From positions 62,001-126,000 of the forward strand of contig NZ_JAEMUW010000018.1 in assembly GCF_016598485.1 (NCBI RefSeq): a stretch of 64,000 nucleotides of DNA, in the 5' to 3' direction. How positions within the stretch are numbered: position 1 is the first letter of the stretch; every line of letters begins with the position of its first letter. Below are positions 41,814 to 50,664 of this stretch, one piece after another. Both the position numbers and the translations under genes were made by a program. The notes under the pieces were generated by a model. It saw nothing but the letters and a program-made list of their open reading frames with translations. It was not told the origin of the DNA and did no database searches. Origin of the DNA: Micromonospora coerulea (GTDB taxonomy: Bacteria > Actinomycetota > Actinomycetes > Mycobacteriales > Micromonosporaceae).

Positions 41814-43133
41814 TCACCATGCCGTGTCCGTGCTCCTCCGCGGTCCGGTCCAGCCCGGGTCGGTGCCGGTGCGGCGGGTGCCGAGTGCCGCCAGCGCGGC
41901 GTCCGGCTCCGCGGGGGGACGCGACGGCGGCCCGTCGGCCGGCGCCGTCCCGCCCCGGCCCGCGGTGGTGACCAGCGCGGCCAGGCCGGTGGTCAGGGGG
42001 ACGGCGGCGATCAGGCCGAGCGTGGCCACCGCGCTCCGGACGATCTCCTGCGCCAGGAACTCGCTCGTGAGGATCTCGCTGACCGCCCGCGAGTCGGCGA
42101 CGAGCAGGAGCAGCAGGGGCAGCGAGGCGCCCGCGTACGCGAGCACGATGGTGTTGACCGTGGAGGCGATGTGCGCCCGGCCGACCCGGGTGGCCGCCCG
42201 GTAGAGCTGGAGCCGGGACAGCCCGGGATTCGCGTGCGCCAGCTCGGTGACGGTGGCCGCCTGGGTGACCGTGACGTCGTCCAGCACACCCAGCGAGCCG
42301 ATGATGATCCCGGCCAGCAGCAGCCCGTGCAGGTCGACGTCGCGCTGGAACATCGACAGGGTGGTGGCGTCCTCGCTGCCGAACCCGGTCAGGTGGGTGG
42401 CCGCCGTGGCGATCGTGCCGAGGACGCCGGTCAGCACCAGGCTGCCGAGGGTGCCGAGGACCGCCACCGAGGTCTGCGCGCTGATTCCGTGCGTCAGGTA
42501 CAGCACCACGAACATGATCAACGCCGAGCCGACGATCGCCACCAGCAGCGGTGGCTGCCCCGCGCCGATCCCGGGCAGCACGAAGCCCAGCAGGATGGCG
42601 AAGCTGGCAACCAGGCCGCCGAGCGCGGCCAGCCCCCGCCAGCGGCCGAACGCGACGATCGCGACGGCGAAGAGCGCCGCCAGCCAGATCAGCGGCGTGC
42701 CGCGCTGGTGCTCGGCGATGTTGTAGCTCTTCGTCGCCGGGTCGGCCGGATCCACCAGCTCCACCAGGACGATCTTGTCGCCGACCTCGACCCGGGGCGC
42801 GCCTGGTCCGGCGGGCACCGGCGCCGGCACCTCGCGACCGGCATCCGGACCCTGCTCGGCCCGGACCGTGACGGTCCCGCAGGGACCCGCCGAACCGCCC
42901 GGTGCCCCGTCCGGCGTCTCGGCGGCGGCCGGGCACGGCTCGGTCACCACCCGGGTCACCGTGCCGTGGTAGCGGGGCACGTCGGCGGCGCGTGCCGGCT
43001 CCGGGGTGTGCCGCGGCCAGAGCAGCAGGGTGGCGACCACGGTGAGGACGAAGAGCGGGACCACCGTGGCGACGAGGATCCGTCGCACCCGCGGCGGGGC
43101 GGACGGAGCGGGACGGGTGTGGTCGGCGCCCAT
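41814..43133 (-). CDS. YibE/F family membrane protein
   Basis: This 439-residue protein has an N-terminal membrane anchor (about 20-40), an extracytoplasmic beta-rich part (about 50-130) and about seven further membrane segments matching YibE/F (KIVLVELVDP, DDVTVTQAATVTEL, LAYAGASLPLLLL). The function of the family is not established; genes are often near metal or multidrug transport systems. GGGAGA precedes ATG 43133. It is at the edge of a metal island extending to 48890, but is divergent from the rest. Confidence 0.87.
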   Translation of the reverse strand: MGADHTRPAPSAPPRVRRILVATVVPLFVLTVVATLLLWPRHTPEPARAADVPRYHGTVTRVVTEPCPAAAETPDGAPGGSAGPCGTVTVRAEQGPDAGREVPAPVPAGPGAPRVEVGDKIVLVELVDPADPATKSYNIAEHQRGTPLIWLAALFAVAIVAFGRWRGLAALGGLVASFAILLGFVLPGIGAGQPPLLVAIVGSALIMFVVLYLTHGISAQTSVAVLGTLGSLVLTGVLGTIATAATHLTGFGSEDATTLSMFQRDVDLHGLLLAGIIIGSLGVLDDVTVTQAATVTELAHANPGLSRLQLYRAATRVGRAHIASTVNTIVLAYAGASLPLLLLLVADSRAVSEILTSEFLAQEIVRSAVATLGLIAAVPLTTGLAALVTTAGRGGTAPADGPPSRPPAEPDAALAALGTRRTGTDPGWTGPRRSTDTAW

Positions 43134-43339
43134 GGCGATTCTCCCAACGATTCTCAGGCGGGATACGTGTCACCGGGCCGGCCGGTTCACCGGACCGGGC
43201 GCCCGCGCTGACGCGGTGGCCGGCGGTCGTCGCCCGAATGGTAGCCAGGCGACGGTGGGATGGCCGGGGACGAGGCCCGCCGCACCGCGAATCGGGCTTC
43301 CCCCCGGACGGTACGGCCTGGCCCGCTACCGTGGTCGTC

Positions 43340-43798
43340 GTGCGTACGGCGGCGGCGGTGACGACCGGGCGGTGGGTCCGGCTCCTGCTGCTGCTCTGCA
43401 CGCTGATCGGGCTGGCCGCCATGCACACCCTCGGCCACGGCGCGCACGGGTCCGGCGGGCCCGGGTCCGCCGGGCACCGGACGGGCCACCCGGCGGCGGA
43501 GCACGTCGCCGCACCGGCCGGCATGGCGCTGGCCGCCGGCTGCCCTGGCGACGGCTGCCGGCCCGACGCGGTGCTCCCGCTCGGGCACCTCGGCGGCGAG
43601 CTGTCCGGCTGGAGCGTGTGTCTGGCCGTGCTCGGCACGTTCGCCGTGGCGCTGCTCGTCGCCGTGCTGCTGCGGCTCGGGTCGCGACCCGTCGGCCCGG
43701 CCGCCCGCGGCTCGGTCCGGCTCTCCCCGGGGCCGCGGGCGCCGCCGCCCCGCCCGCTCGGACTGCGCCTGGCGACGGCGTCGGTGCTGCGCAGATAG
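43340..43798 (+). CDS. DUF6153 family protein
   Basis: This 152-residue protein has a membrane segment near residues 10-30 with LGLAAMHTLGHG-like His-containing motif, a His-rich extracytoplasmic loop with cysteines (CPGDGCRP) and a second membrane segment (WSVCLAVLGTFAVALLVAVL). It matches DUF6153, often next to DUF305 genes as here. A TACCGT -10 (43327-43332) ends seven bases before GTG 43340 and overlaps the alternative GTG 43331, so 43340 is the start. A role in copper handling is inferred from context only. Confidence 0.8.
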   Translation: MRTAAAVTTGRWVRLLLLLCTLIGLAAMHTLGHGAHGSGGPGSAGHRTGHPAAEHVAAPAGMALAAGCPGDGCRPDAVLPLGHLGGELSGWSVCLAVLGTFAVALLVAVLLRLGSRPVGPAARGSVRLSPGPRAPPPRPLGLRLATASVLRR

Positions 43799-43880
43799 GA
43801 CGCGCCTGGCGCGGCTGACCGCTCCGGTCACCCGCGTCCCGGGTCCGCTGCGTACGTTCCGACACCGAAAGGTCTGCCAC

Positions 43881-44519
43881 ATGTTCACTCGCACCGTCGC
43901 GCGCCGTGCCGCCCTGGCCGGCGCGACCGCTCTCGTCGCCGTCGCCCTGGCCGCCTGCGGCGGCACCGACCACTCGACCGCCGGCTCCGGCCACGACATG
44001 CCCGGCATGGGCGGCACCGGCACGCCCACCGCCGGCGCGACCGCGTCCTTCGGCACCGCCGACGTGACGTTCGCCCAGCTGATGATCCCGCACCACCAGC
44101 AGGCCGTGGAGATGGCCGGGCTGGCCGACACCCGGGCTGCCGACCCGGAGCTCAAGAAGCTGGCCGGGCAGATCAGGGCGGCCCAGGCGCCCGAGATCGC
44201 CACCATGACCGGCTGGCTCACCGCCTGGGGCCGACCGACCCCGTCGGCCGGCGCCGGTCACGGGATGCCGGGGATGGCGCACGGCATGCCCGGCATGATG
44301 TCGGCCGCGGACATGGCCAAGCTCACCGCGGCGACCGGGGCCGACTTCGACAGGCAGTTCCTGACCATGATGATCGCCCACCACGAGGGCGCCATCACCA
44401 TGGCCAAGGACGAGCTGGCCGAAGGCGTCAACCCGGACGCGAAGGCGCTCGCCCAGCAGATCGTCGCGGCCCAGCAGGCGGAGATCGACACCATGAACAA
44501 GATCCTCGACCGGCTTTGA
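43881..44519 (+). CDS. DUF305 family lipoprotein (copper-binding type)
   Basis: This 212-residue protein has a lipobox (VALAAC, Cys near residue 27), a Met/His-rich linker (HDMPGMGG, GHGMPGMAHGMPGMM) and two DUF305 repeats, each with HH-x2-A-x2-MA (HHQQAVEMA, HHEGAITMA). The family includes CopM, a periplasmic copper-binding protein. It probably sequesters copper at the cell surface. AAAGG precedes the ATG. It starts 82 bases after the DUF6153 gene. Confidence 0.88.
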   Translation: MFTRTVARRAALAGATALVAVALAACGGTDHSTAGSGHDMPGMGGTGTPTAGATASFGTADVTFAQLMIPHHQQAVEMAGLADTRAADPELKKLAGQIRAAQAPEIATMTGWLTAWGRPTPSAGAGHGMPGMAHGMPGMMSAADMAKLTAATGADFDRQFLTMMIAHHEGAITMAKDELAEGVNPDAKALAQQIVAAQQAEIDTMNKILDRL

Positions 44520-44525
44520 GCCCGA

Positions 44526-44567
44526 CCGCCGGGTGCCGGGACCGTGCGCGGTCCGGGTACCCGGCGG
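44526..44567 (+). terminator. Terminator of the DUF305 gene
   Basis: An 18-bp stem (44526-44543 with 44550-44567), with one wobble and one mismatch and a 6-base loop, starts seven bases after the stop. Confidence 0.7.
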
Positions 44568-44637
44568 CGTCGGCCGGGTCCGCGCCGGTGAGCGGGGCAG
44601 CGGATCGACGGGGGCGCTGCCGGCGCGGAGGCGCCGG

Positions 44638-44853
44638 TCAGGTCAGGCCGGTGCGACGGCGCCGGTACTCCTCCTCGTCGATCTCGCCCCGGGCGTACCG
44701 GTCGTCGAGGATGCGCCGGGCCGACGATCCGTCAGCCCCGTCCGGGCGCCCGCCGGTCAGCCGGACCACCAGCCAGACCAGCACCACCAGGACCGCCAGC
44801 CCCAGCAGCGACCAAATCCACATCCAGCCCATCATCGGGCCGTACCCCATCAT
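44638..44853 (-). CDS. SHOCT domain small membrane protein
   Basis: This 71-residue protein has a Met-rich N-terminus (MMGYGPMMGWMW), one membrane segment (about 13-31) and a C-terminal SHOCT motif (ILDDRYARGEIDEEEYRRR). SHOCT proteins of this size are common near copper genes; function is unknown. GGGAGGGCGG precedes the ATG. Confidence 0.87.
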   Translation of the reverse strand: MMGYGPMMGWMWIWSLLGLAVLVVLVWLVVRLTGGRPDGADGSSARRILDDRYARGEIDEEEYRRRRTGLT

Positions 44854-44993
44854 GGCCGCCCTCCCGTCGGTTCGAGGGTCGGCCGGTCCGGTGCGCCGGG
44901 GGCGCCGGTACCGGTCGCCACCACCGAAACTACGACGCTCGGGGGCCGGCGGCGCCGGGTCGGAAGACCCGACATGCGGGCCGTCCGTCCCGG

Positions 44994-45293
44994 TCAGCCC
45001 CGCTTCATCAGCCGGCCGACGGCGGCCATCATCTCGGAGGCCATCTCATCGGCGCGTCCCTCGGCCGCGCCCTCGTGCATGCAGTGCCGGGCGTGGCCGT
45101 CGAGCAGGCCGAGCGCCACCTTGTCGAGGGCGGCCTGGATGGCGGAGATCTGGGTCAGCACGTCGATGCAGTACCGGTCGTCGTCGACCATCTTCTCGAT
45201 GCCGCGGACCTGGCCCTCGATACGGCGGAGCCGCGCGAGGAGCTGGTCCTTGCTGGCGGTGTAGCCCCGGGTCGGGGTCGTCGGTGCGGTCAT
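44994..45293 (-). CDS. csoR: CsoR-type copper-sensing repressor
   Basis: This 99-residue protein is a DUF156/CsoR repressor. The Cu(I) ligands C-H-C are visible as Cys in RYCIDVLTQ and His and Cys in GHARHCMHEG. CsoR leaves its operator when it binds Cu(I), which turns on copper efflux. A TATCCT -10 (45306-45301) ends seven bases before the ATG, so the mRNA is probably leaderless, and a CsoR-type palindrome lies just upstream of that -10, which implies autoregulation. The copZ-copA genes are divergent. Confidence 0.93.
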   Translation of the reverse strand: MTAPTTPTRGYTASKDQLLARLRRIEGQVRGIEKMVDDDRYCIDVLTQISAIQAALDKVALGLLDGHARHCMHEGAAEGRADEMASEMMAAVGRLMKRG

Positions 45294-45309
45294 GCGATCC
45301 AGGATAGCG

Positions 45310-45324
45310 TACCCCTCGGGGGTA
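45310..45324. promoter_or_regulatory. CsoR-type operator 1 (csoR side)
   Basis: TACCCCTCGGGGGTA is a near-perfect palindrome of the G-C-tract form bound by CsoR (TACCC...GGGTA). It lies within the -10/-35 spacer of the csoR promoter. Confidence 0.8.
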
Positions 45325-45348
45325 TGCTACGGTCCTCCGGTGTCGCCG

Positions 45349-45364
45349 ATACCCCCACGGGGTA
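45349..45364. promoter_or_regulatory. CsoR-type operator 2 (copZ side)
   Basis: ATACCCCCACGGGGTA is a second CsoR-type palindrome, 24 bases from the first. A TAGGAT -10 candidate for the copZ operon follows at 45380-45385, so the operator covers its -35 region. Confidence 0.8.
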
Positions 45365-45409
45365 GAGGTAACCGAAGAGTAGGATGGCAAGCGCGGAAGG
45401 GGAGTTGCG

Positions 45410-45619
45410 ATGGTCACCACCACGTACCAGGTGCAGGGCATGACCTGCGGGCACTGCGTCAACTCGGTGAGCGCCGAGGTCGGCGCGATCGCGGGCGTCA
45501 GCGACGTCCAGGTGGACCTGGCCTCCGGTCGGGTCACCGTCACCAGTGAGAGCCCGTTGGACACGGACACCGTGCGCGCCGCCGTGGACGAGGCCGGATA
45601 CGACCTCGTCGGGGCGTGA
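45410..45619 (+). CDS. copZ: Copper chaperone, HMA domain
   Basis: This 69-residue protein is a single heavy-metal-associated domain with MTCGHC at residues 11-16. It binds Cu(I) and delivers it to the P-type ATPase encoded two genes on. GGAAGGGGAG precedes the ATG. The operon is controlled by the adjacent CsoR operator. Confidence 0.93.
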   Translation: MVTTTYQVQGMTCGHCVNSVSAEVGAIAGVSDVQVDLASGRVTVTSESPLDTDTVRAAVDEAGYDLVGA

Positions 45620-45654
45620 CGGGTCCGGCGACCCACAGAAACCGAGGTAACACC

Positions 45655-46620
45655 ATGAACACGGCGACGAAGCTGAGCGGCTTCGCCCTCGGGCTCGCGG
45701 CGGTGTTCGGCGCGGCGTACGGGGTCGGCCAGGTGGCCGGCCCCGTCGCCCCCGCCGCCGAGGCCCGGCACGACCCCGCCGACACCGGCCACGGCGGTCA
45801 CGACGCCGACCCCGGCGCGACGGCGGAGCACCTGCCCGGCGGGCTGCTCGTCTCCGACCGCGGCTACACCCTGCAGCCGGTGACCGCGCCGACCGGCGAG
45901 TTCGCCTTCCGGATCACCGGCCCGGACGGTGCGCCGGTCACCCGCTACGACGTGGCGCACGACAAGCGGATGCACCTGATCGTCGCCCGCCGCGACCTCT
46001 CCGGCTTCCAGCACGTCCACCCGGAGTTGGCCGCCGACGGCACCTGGCGGGTCGGCTCGCCGCTCGCCGGCCCCGGCGTCTGGCGGGCGTTCGCCGACTT
46101 CACGCCGACCGGCGGGGAGCCGCTGACCCTCGGGGTCGACGTGACCGTCCCCGGGCCGCTGGACTCCCGGCCGTTGCCCGCGCCGGCGACCAGCGTCACG
46201 GTCGACGGATACACCGTCACCCTGGCCGGCGTCCCGCAGCCGGGCCGCACCACCGAACTGACCCTGACCGTCAGCCGGGACGGGCAGCCGGTCACCGACC
46301 TCCAGCCCTACCTGGGGGCGTACGGGCACCTGGTGGCGCTGCGGCAGGGCGACCTGGCGTACCTGCACGTGCACCCGCACGGCGCACCCGGCGACGGGCG
46401 GACCCCGGCCGGCCCGGCGGTCACCTTCTCCGCGGAGGTCCCCTCGGCCGGTAGCTACCGCCTCTACCTGGACTTCCGGCACGGCGACGCCGTGCACACC
46501 GCCGAGTTCACCGTCGTCGCGGGCGAGCCGGGCACCCCGACCGCCGCGCCGACGCAAACTCCGACCAGCACGCCGACCGCCGACGCCGGGCACGGCACGC
46601 CCGGGCACGGGCACAACTGA
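45655..46620 (+). CDS. Secreted His-rich protein of the copper operon
   Basis: This 321-residue protein has an N-terminal membrane/signal segment (about residues 5-28), His-rich stretches (HGGHD near the N-terminus; GHGTPGHGHN at the end) and two beta-rich domains. Repeated motifs such as KRMHLIVARRDLSGFQHVHPEL and GHLVALRQGDLAYLHVHPHG are paralogous halves with clustered His, probably metal-binding. I cannot name its family. Start is ATG 45655 with GAGGTAA upstream. Its place between copZ and copA indicates an extracytoplasmic copper role. Confidence 0.8.
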   Translation: MNTATKLSGFALGLAAVFGAAYGVGQVAGPVAPAAEARHDPADTGHGGHDADPGATAEHLPGGLLVSDRGYTLQPVTAPTGEFAFRITGPDGAPVTRYDVAHDKRMHLIVARRDLSGFQHVHPELAADGTWRVGSPLAGPGVWRAFADFTPTGGEPLTLGVDVTVPGPLDSRPLPAPATSVTVDGYTVTLAGVPQPGRTTELTLTVSRDGQPVTDLQPYLGAYGHLVALRQGDLAYLHVHPHGAPGDGRTPAGPAVTFSAEVPSAGSYRLYLDFRHGDAVHTAEFTVVAGEPGTPTAAPTQTPTSTPTADAGHGTPGHGHN

Positions 46621-46634
46621 CAGGAGGTGCCGCG

Positions 46635-48890
46635 ATGACATCGACCGCCAAGTCCCTGCCGGTCGCCCCGAACCTGATCGAGCTCGCGATCGGCGGCATG
46701 ACCTGCGCCTCCTGCGCCGCCCGGATCGAGAAGAAGCTCAACCGGATGGACGGCGTCGAGGCCACCGTCAACTACGCCACCGAGAAGGCCACCGTCCGGT
46801 ACGCCGACGCGGTCAGCCCGGCCGAGTTGATCGCCACGGTGGAGAAGACCGGCTACACGGCCGTCGTGCCGCCGCCGCCGGCGCCCGCGGGGACGGAACC
46901 CGCGGCCGCGCCGGTCGACGAGCTGCGCGGGCTGCGTACCCGGCTCTGGGTGTCGGTCGCCCTGTCCGTGCCGGTGATCCTGCTGGCGATGGTGCCGGCC
47001 TGGCAGTTCGACTACTGGCAGTGGCTGTCGCTGACCCTGGCCGCCCCGGTCGTGGTCTACGGCGGGCTGCCGTTCCACCGGGCCGCGCTGATCAACCTGC
47101 GGCACGGCGCGGCGACCATGGACACCCTGGTCTCGCTGGGCACGCTGGCCGCGTTCGGCTGGTCGCTGTGGGCGCTCTTCCTCGGCGACGCCGGGCTGCC
47201 GGGGATGACCCACCCGTTCCGCTTCGACATCACCCGCTCCGACGGCGCCGGCAACATCTACCTGGAGGCGGCGGCCGGGGTGACCGTCTTCATCCTCGCC
47301 GGCCGGTACTTCGAGGCGCGCGCCAAGCGGACCGCCGGCGCCGCCCTGCGCGCCCTGCTGGAGCTGGGCGCCAAGGACGTCGCGGTGCTCCGCGACGGGC
47401 AGGAGACCCGGATCCCGGTGGACCAGCTCGCGGTGGGAGACCGGTTCCTGGTCCGGCCCGGTGAGAAGGTCGCCACCGACGGGGTCGTCGAGGAGGGCAC
47501 CTCCGCCGTTGACGCCAGCATGCTCACCGGCGAGTCCGTCCCGGTCGAGGTGAGCCCCGGCGACGACGTGGTCGGTGCCACCGTGAATGCCGGTGGCCGG
47601 CTGGTCGTCCGGGCCACCCGGATCGGCGGGGACACCCAGCTCGCCCAGATGGCGAAGCTGGTCGAGGCGGCGCAGACCGGCAAGGCGGCCGTGCAGCGGC
47701 TGGCCGACCGGATCTCCGGGGTCTTCGTGCCGATCGTGATCGCCCTGGCCGTCGGCACCCTCGGCTGGTGGCTCGGCACCGGTGCGGGGGCGACGGCCGC
47801 CTTCACCGCCGCGGTGGCCGTGCTGATCATCGCCTGCCCGTGCGCCCTCGGCCTGGCCACCCCGACCGCGCTGCTGGTCGGCACCGGCCGGGGCGCCCAA
47901 CTCGGCATCCTGATCAAGGGCCCGGAGGTGCTGGAGTCCACCCGGCAGGTGGACACCGTGGTGCTGGACAAGACCGGCACCGTCACCACCGGCAAGATGA
48001 CCCTGGTCGACGTGCAGCCCGCCGCCGGCCAGGAGCGCGCCGAGCTGGTCCGGCTGGCCGGCGCCCTGGAGGCCGCGAGCGAGCACCCGGTCGCCCGGGC
48101 CGTCGCCGTCGGCGCCGCCGAGGCGGGGGCGCTGCCCGCGGTGGCCGGATTCGCCAACGTCGAAGGGCTCGGCGTGACCGGCACGGTCGACGGCCACGAG
48201 GTGGTGGTCGGGCGGCTCCGGCTGCTGCGCGAGCGGGGTCTCGACGTACCGGCGGAGGTCGCGCGGACGGTGACCGACGCGGAGGCCGCCGGACGGACGG
48301 CCGTCGTGGCCGGCTGGGACGGCCGGGCCCGGGGCGTCCTCGCGGTGGCCGACGTGGTCAAGCCGACCAGCGCGGCGGCGGTCGCCCGGCTGCGCGGGCT
48401 GGGGCTGACCCCGGTGCTGCTCACCGGGGACAACGCCACGGTGGCGAAGGCGGTGGCCGCCGAGGTCGGCATCGACGAGGTGATCGCCGAGGTGCTGCCG
48501 GCCGACAAGGTGGCCGTCGTCAAGCGCCTCCAGGCCGAGGGGCGGACGGTGGCGATGGTCGGTGACGGGATCAACGACGCCGCCGCGCTGGCCCAGGCCG
48601 ACCTGGGGCTGGCCATGGGGACCGGTACGGACGTGGCGATCGAGGCGTCCGACCTGACCCTGGTCCGGGGTGACCTGACGGCCGCGCCGGACGCCATCCG
48701 GCTCTCCCGCCGCACCCTCGGGATCATCAAGGGCAACCTGTTCTGGGCCTTCGGCTACAACGTGGCCGCCCTGCCGCTGGCCGCCGCCGGTCTGCTCAAC
48801 CCGATGATCGCCGGGGCCGCGATGGCCTTCTCGTCGGTGTTCGTGGTGGCCAACAGCCTGCGGCTGCGCCGGTTCCGCCCGGTCGGCTGA
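46635..48890 (+). CDS. copA: Copper-translocating P-type ATPase
   Basis: This 751-residue P1B-type ATPase has one N-terminal HMA domain (GMTCASC at residues 21-27), eight membrane segments, the transport motif ACPCALGLATPTAL, phosphorylation motif DKTGTVTTGK, GDGIND hinge motif and a C-terminal YN/MxxSS pair (FGYNVAALPLA, AMAFSSV). It exports Cu(I) from the cytosol. AGGAGGTG lies six bases before the ATG. It closes the CsoR-controlled operon. Confidence 0.94.
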   Translation: MTSTAKSLPVAPNLIELAIGGMTCASCAARIEKKLNRMDGVEATVNYATEKATVRYADAVSPAELIATVEKTGYTAVVPPPPAPAGTEPAAAPVDELRGLRTRLWVSVALSVPVILLAMVPAWQFDYWQWLSLTLAAPVVVYGGLPFHRAALINLRHGAATMDTLVSLGTLAAFGWSLWALFLGDAGLPGMTHPFRFDITRSDGAGNIYLEAAAGVTVFILAGRYFEARAKRTAGAALRALLELGAKDVAVLRDGQETRIPVDQLAVGDRFLVRPGEKVATDGVVEEGTSAVDASMLTGESVPVEVSPGDDVVGATVNAGGRLVVRATRIGGDTQLAQMAKLVEAAQTGKAAVQRLADRISGVFVPIVIALAVGTLGWWLGTGAGATAAFTAAVAVLIIACPCALGLATPTALLVGTGRGAQLGILIKGPEVLESTRQVDTVVLDKTGTVTTGKMTLVDVQPAAGQERAELVRLAGALEAASEHPVARAVAVGAAEAGALPAVAGFANVEGLGVTGTVDGHEVVVGRLRLLRERGLDVPAEVARTVTDAEAAGRTAVVAGWDGRARGVLAVADVVKPTSAAAVARLRGLGLTPVLLTGDNATVAKAVAAEVGIDEVIAEVLPADKVAVVKRLQAEGRTVAMVGDGINDAAALAQADLGLAMGTGTDVAIEASDLTLVRGDLTAAPDAIRLSRRTLGIIKGNLFWAFGYNVAALPLAAAGLLNPMIAGAAMAFSSVFVVANSLRLRRFRPVG

Positions 48891-48938
48891 CCGGCACCCG
48901 GCCGCACCCGTCGGCGCGCACACCCGCTGGTGACGCAG

Positions 48939-48963
48939 GGTTGGGCGAACGGCGGCCGGGGTA
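48939..48963 (+). promoter_or_regulatory. Candidate stress-sigma promoter of csbD
   Basis: GGTT (48939-48942), 15 bases and GGGGTA (48958-48963) resemble SigB/SigF-type promoters; the csbD start lies 40 bases downstream. Confidence 0.6.
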
Positions 48964-49002
48964 CTTCAGGGGCGTAGCGACAACCGCTGAATGGAGGTTC
49001 GC

Positions 49003-49176
49003 ATGGGTATCGACGACAAGATTGACAACGCGTCCGAGAACACCGCGGGCAAGGTCAAGGAGGGTCTCGGGCGAGCCACCGACGACGAGCGGCTCGAGGC
49101 CGAGGGCCGCAACGACCAGGCCAGCGCCAAGCTCAAGCAGGCCGGCGAGAAGATCAAGGACGCCTTCAAGAGCTGA
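49003..49176 (+). CDS. CsbD family stress protein
   Basis: This 57-residue acidic/basic helical protein matches CsbD (DKIDNASENTAGKVKEGLG, then LEAEGRNDQASAKLKQAGEKIKDAF). CsbD genes are classic members of general stress regulons controlled by SigB. Start is ATG 49003 with GGAGG at 48993-48997. A SigB-like promoter lies upstream and a strong terminator follows, so it is a single-gene unit. Confidence 0.9.
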   Translation: MGIDDKIDNASENTAGKVKEGLGRATDDERLEAEGRNDQASAKLKQAGEKIKDAFKS

Positions 49177-49186
49177 CGTACGCTCA

Positions 49187-49224
49187 CCGCACGCCGGGCC
49201 GGCGACCGCCGGCCCGGCGTGCGG
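49187..49224 (+). terminator. Strong terminator after csbD
   Basis: A perfect 17-bp stem (49187-49203 with 49208-49224) closes a GACC loop 11 bases after the stop. Confidence 0.85.
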
Positions 49225-49390
49225 CGCGCCCGGTCGGCGTACCGTCCGGGGGTGCGTTCTGCCGCTGGGTCACCTCCTTGGCAGGATGATCTGTCGCCGC
49301 TCGATCCGGTCGGGGCGCGGGCGGCAGCACGACAGTGAGCCCCGGTCCACCGAGGGCCGACCTCGGCCCGCCGACCGTACGGGGAGAACG

Positions 49391-49894
49391 ATGTCCGGTA
49401 ACACCGCGATCCGTACCGCCGCCCTGGTGACCCTGACCGCGCTGGCCGGGGCCTGCCAGTCCACCGGCGGCGAGAGCGCCGCACCGGCCGGCAGCACGGC
49501 CGCCGCGCCCAGCGCCACGGCCCTGCCCACCGGCACCCCCGCGGTCACCGCCACGGCCTCGCCGGTGACGGCGGCGAACACCCTGGCCGTCTGCACCAGC
49601 GTCGACAAGCTGATCATCGCCGGTAGCCGGAAGATCGCCGCCGACTCGGCGGCGGCCACCCGCGGGGAACTCACCCCGGAGCAGGTCTCCGCCCAGCTCA
49701 AGGAGAACCTCGCCGACCTGGCCGACGACGTACGCGGGCAGGCCACCCGGGCGCAGGACCCCGAGATCAAGGCCCTGATCACCGACACGGCCGACCGGAT
49801 CGACGCCGGTGCCCGATCGTCCGCGCCGGTGAAGTGGCTCAGCTCCACCTTCGTCAGCATTCCGCCGCGACTCACCGACCGGTGCCACGCCTGA
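49391..49894 (+). CDS. Hypothetical lipoprotein
   Basis: This 167-residue protein has a signal peptide with lipobox LAGAC (Cys near residue 22), a Ser/Ala/Thr-Pro linker to about residue 65 and a helical domain with two cysteines (LAVCTSVDK and the terminal DRCHA), possibly a disulfide. I recognise no family. GGGGAGAACG precedes ATG 49391. Confidence 0.78.
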   Translation: MSGNTAIRTAALVTLTALAGACQSTGGESAAPAGSTAAAPSATALPTGTPAVTATASPVTAANTLAVCTSVDKLIIAGSRKIAADSAAATRGELTPEQVSAQLKENLADLADDVRGQATRAQDPEIKALITDTADRIDAGARSSAPVKWLSSTFVSIPPRLTDRCHA

Positions 49895-49999
49895 CCGTGC
49901 GTCCACCGCGGCCGGTCGGCCCACCGCCCGTCCTGAACCCGCGCCGGCAAGCCGCGCACGGCCCCCACCGTCCAGATCGGAATGTCGACTCCCGTTTGA

Positions 50000-50635
50000 T
50001 CAGCGCGACACCCGGTAGCGGATGTGGGTGACCGTCGGCGCGGCGACCACCTGCTCCGGCGCCAGCCGGACGTCCCCCACCCCGTCGAAGAGCGCCGTGC
50101 CGCCACCCAGCACGATCGGCACCAGGTGCAGCCAGAGCGTGTCCAGCAGCCCCGCCGTCAGGTACTGCCGCACCGCGCTCGCGCCGCCGGCAACGGCCAC
50201 GTCCCGGCTGCCCGCCGCCGCCCGGGCCCGCTCCAGCGCCGCCTCGATGCCGTCGGTGACGAAGTGGAACTCCGTGCCGCCGCGCATCACCAGCGACTCG
50301 CGGGGGTGATGGGTCAGCACGAAGACCGGCACCCGGAACGGCGGGTCCTCGCCCCACCAACCCGTCCAGTCCGGGTCCCACGGTCCGTCGCCGCCGCCGA
50401 ACATCCGGCGTCCCATCACGTACGCCCCGAGGTCGCGGGTCATCTCGTCGACCACCTCGGCGTCGACGTTCCGCGCGCCGCCGGCCAGCCCGTGCCGGTC
50501 CCGCCAACTCTCGGTGGCGAAGAACCACTCGTGCAGCCGCAGGCCGCCCCGACCGAGCGGGTCCTGCCGGCTCTGGCCCGGGGCGGCGATGAACCCGTCC
50601 AACGACATCGACAGCTGACTCGTCACGTTTCCCAT
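50000..50635 (-). CDS. Dihydrofolate reductase / RibD C-terminal domain family protein
   Basis: This 211-residue protein begins VTSQLSMSLDGFIAAP and contains YVMGRRMFGGG and VAVAGGASAVRQYLTAGLLDTLWLHLVPIVLGGG, the NADPH-binding pattern of the RibD-C/dihydrofolate reductase-like family. The substrate is unknown. I chose ATG 50635 with GGGAG ten bases upstream; an ATG at 50668 that overlaps the sigma factor stop (ATGA) would add 11 residues. Either way it follows the sigma factor gene directly. Confidence 0.85.
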   Translation of the reverse strand: MGNVTSQLSMSLDGFIAAPGQSRQDPLGRGGLRLHEWFFATESWRDRHGLAGGARNVDAEVVDEMTRDLGAYVMGRRMFGGGDGPWDPDWTGWWGEDPPFRVPVFVLTHHPRESLVMRGGTEFHFVTDGIEAALERARAAAGSRDVAVAGGASAVRQYLTAGLLDTLWLHLVPIVLGGGTALFDGVGDVRLAPEQVVAAPTVTHIRYRVSR

Positions 50636-50664
50636 GTGCGGTGGACTCCCGTCGGCGGCGGAAC

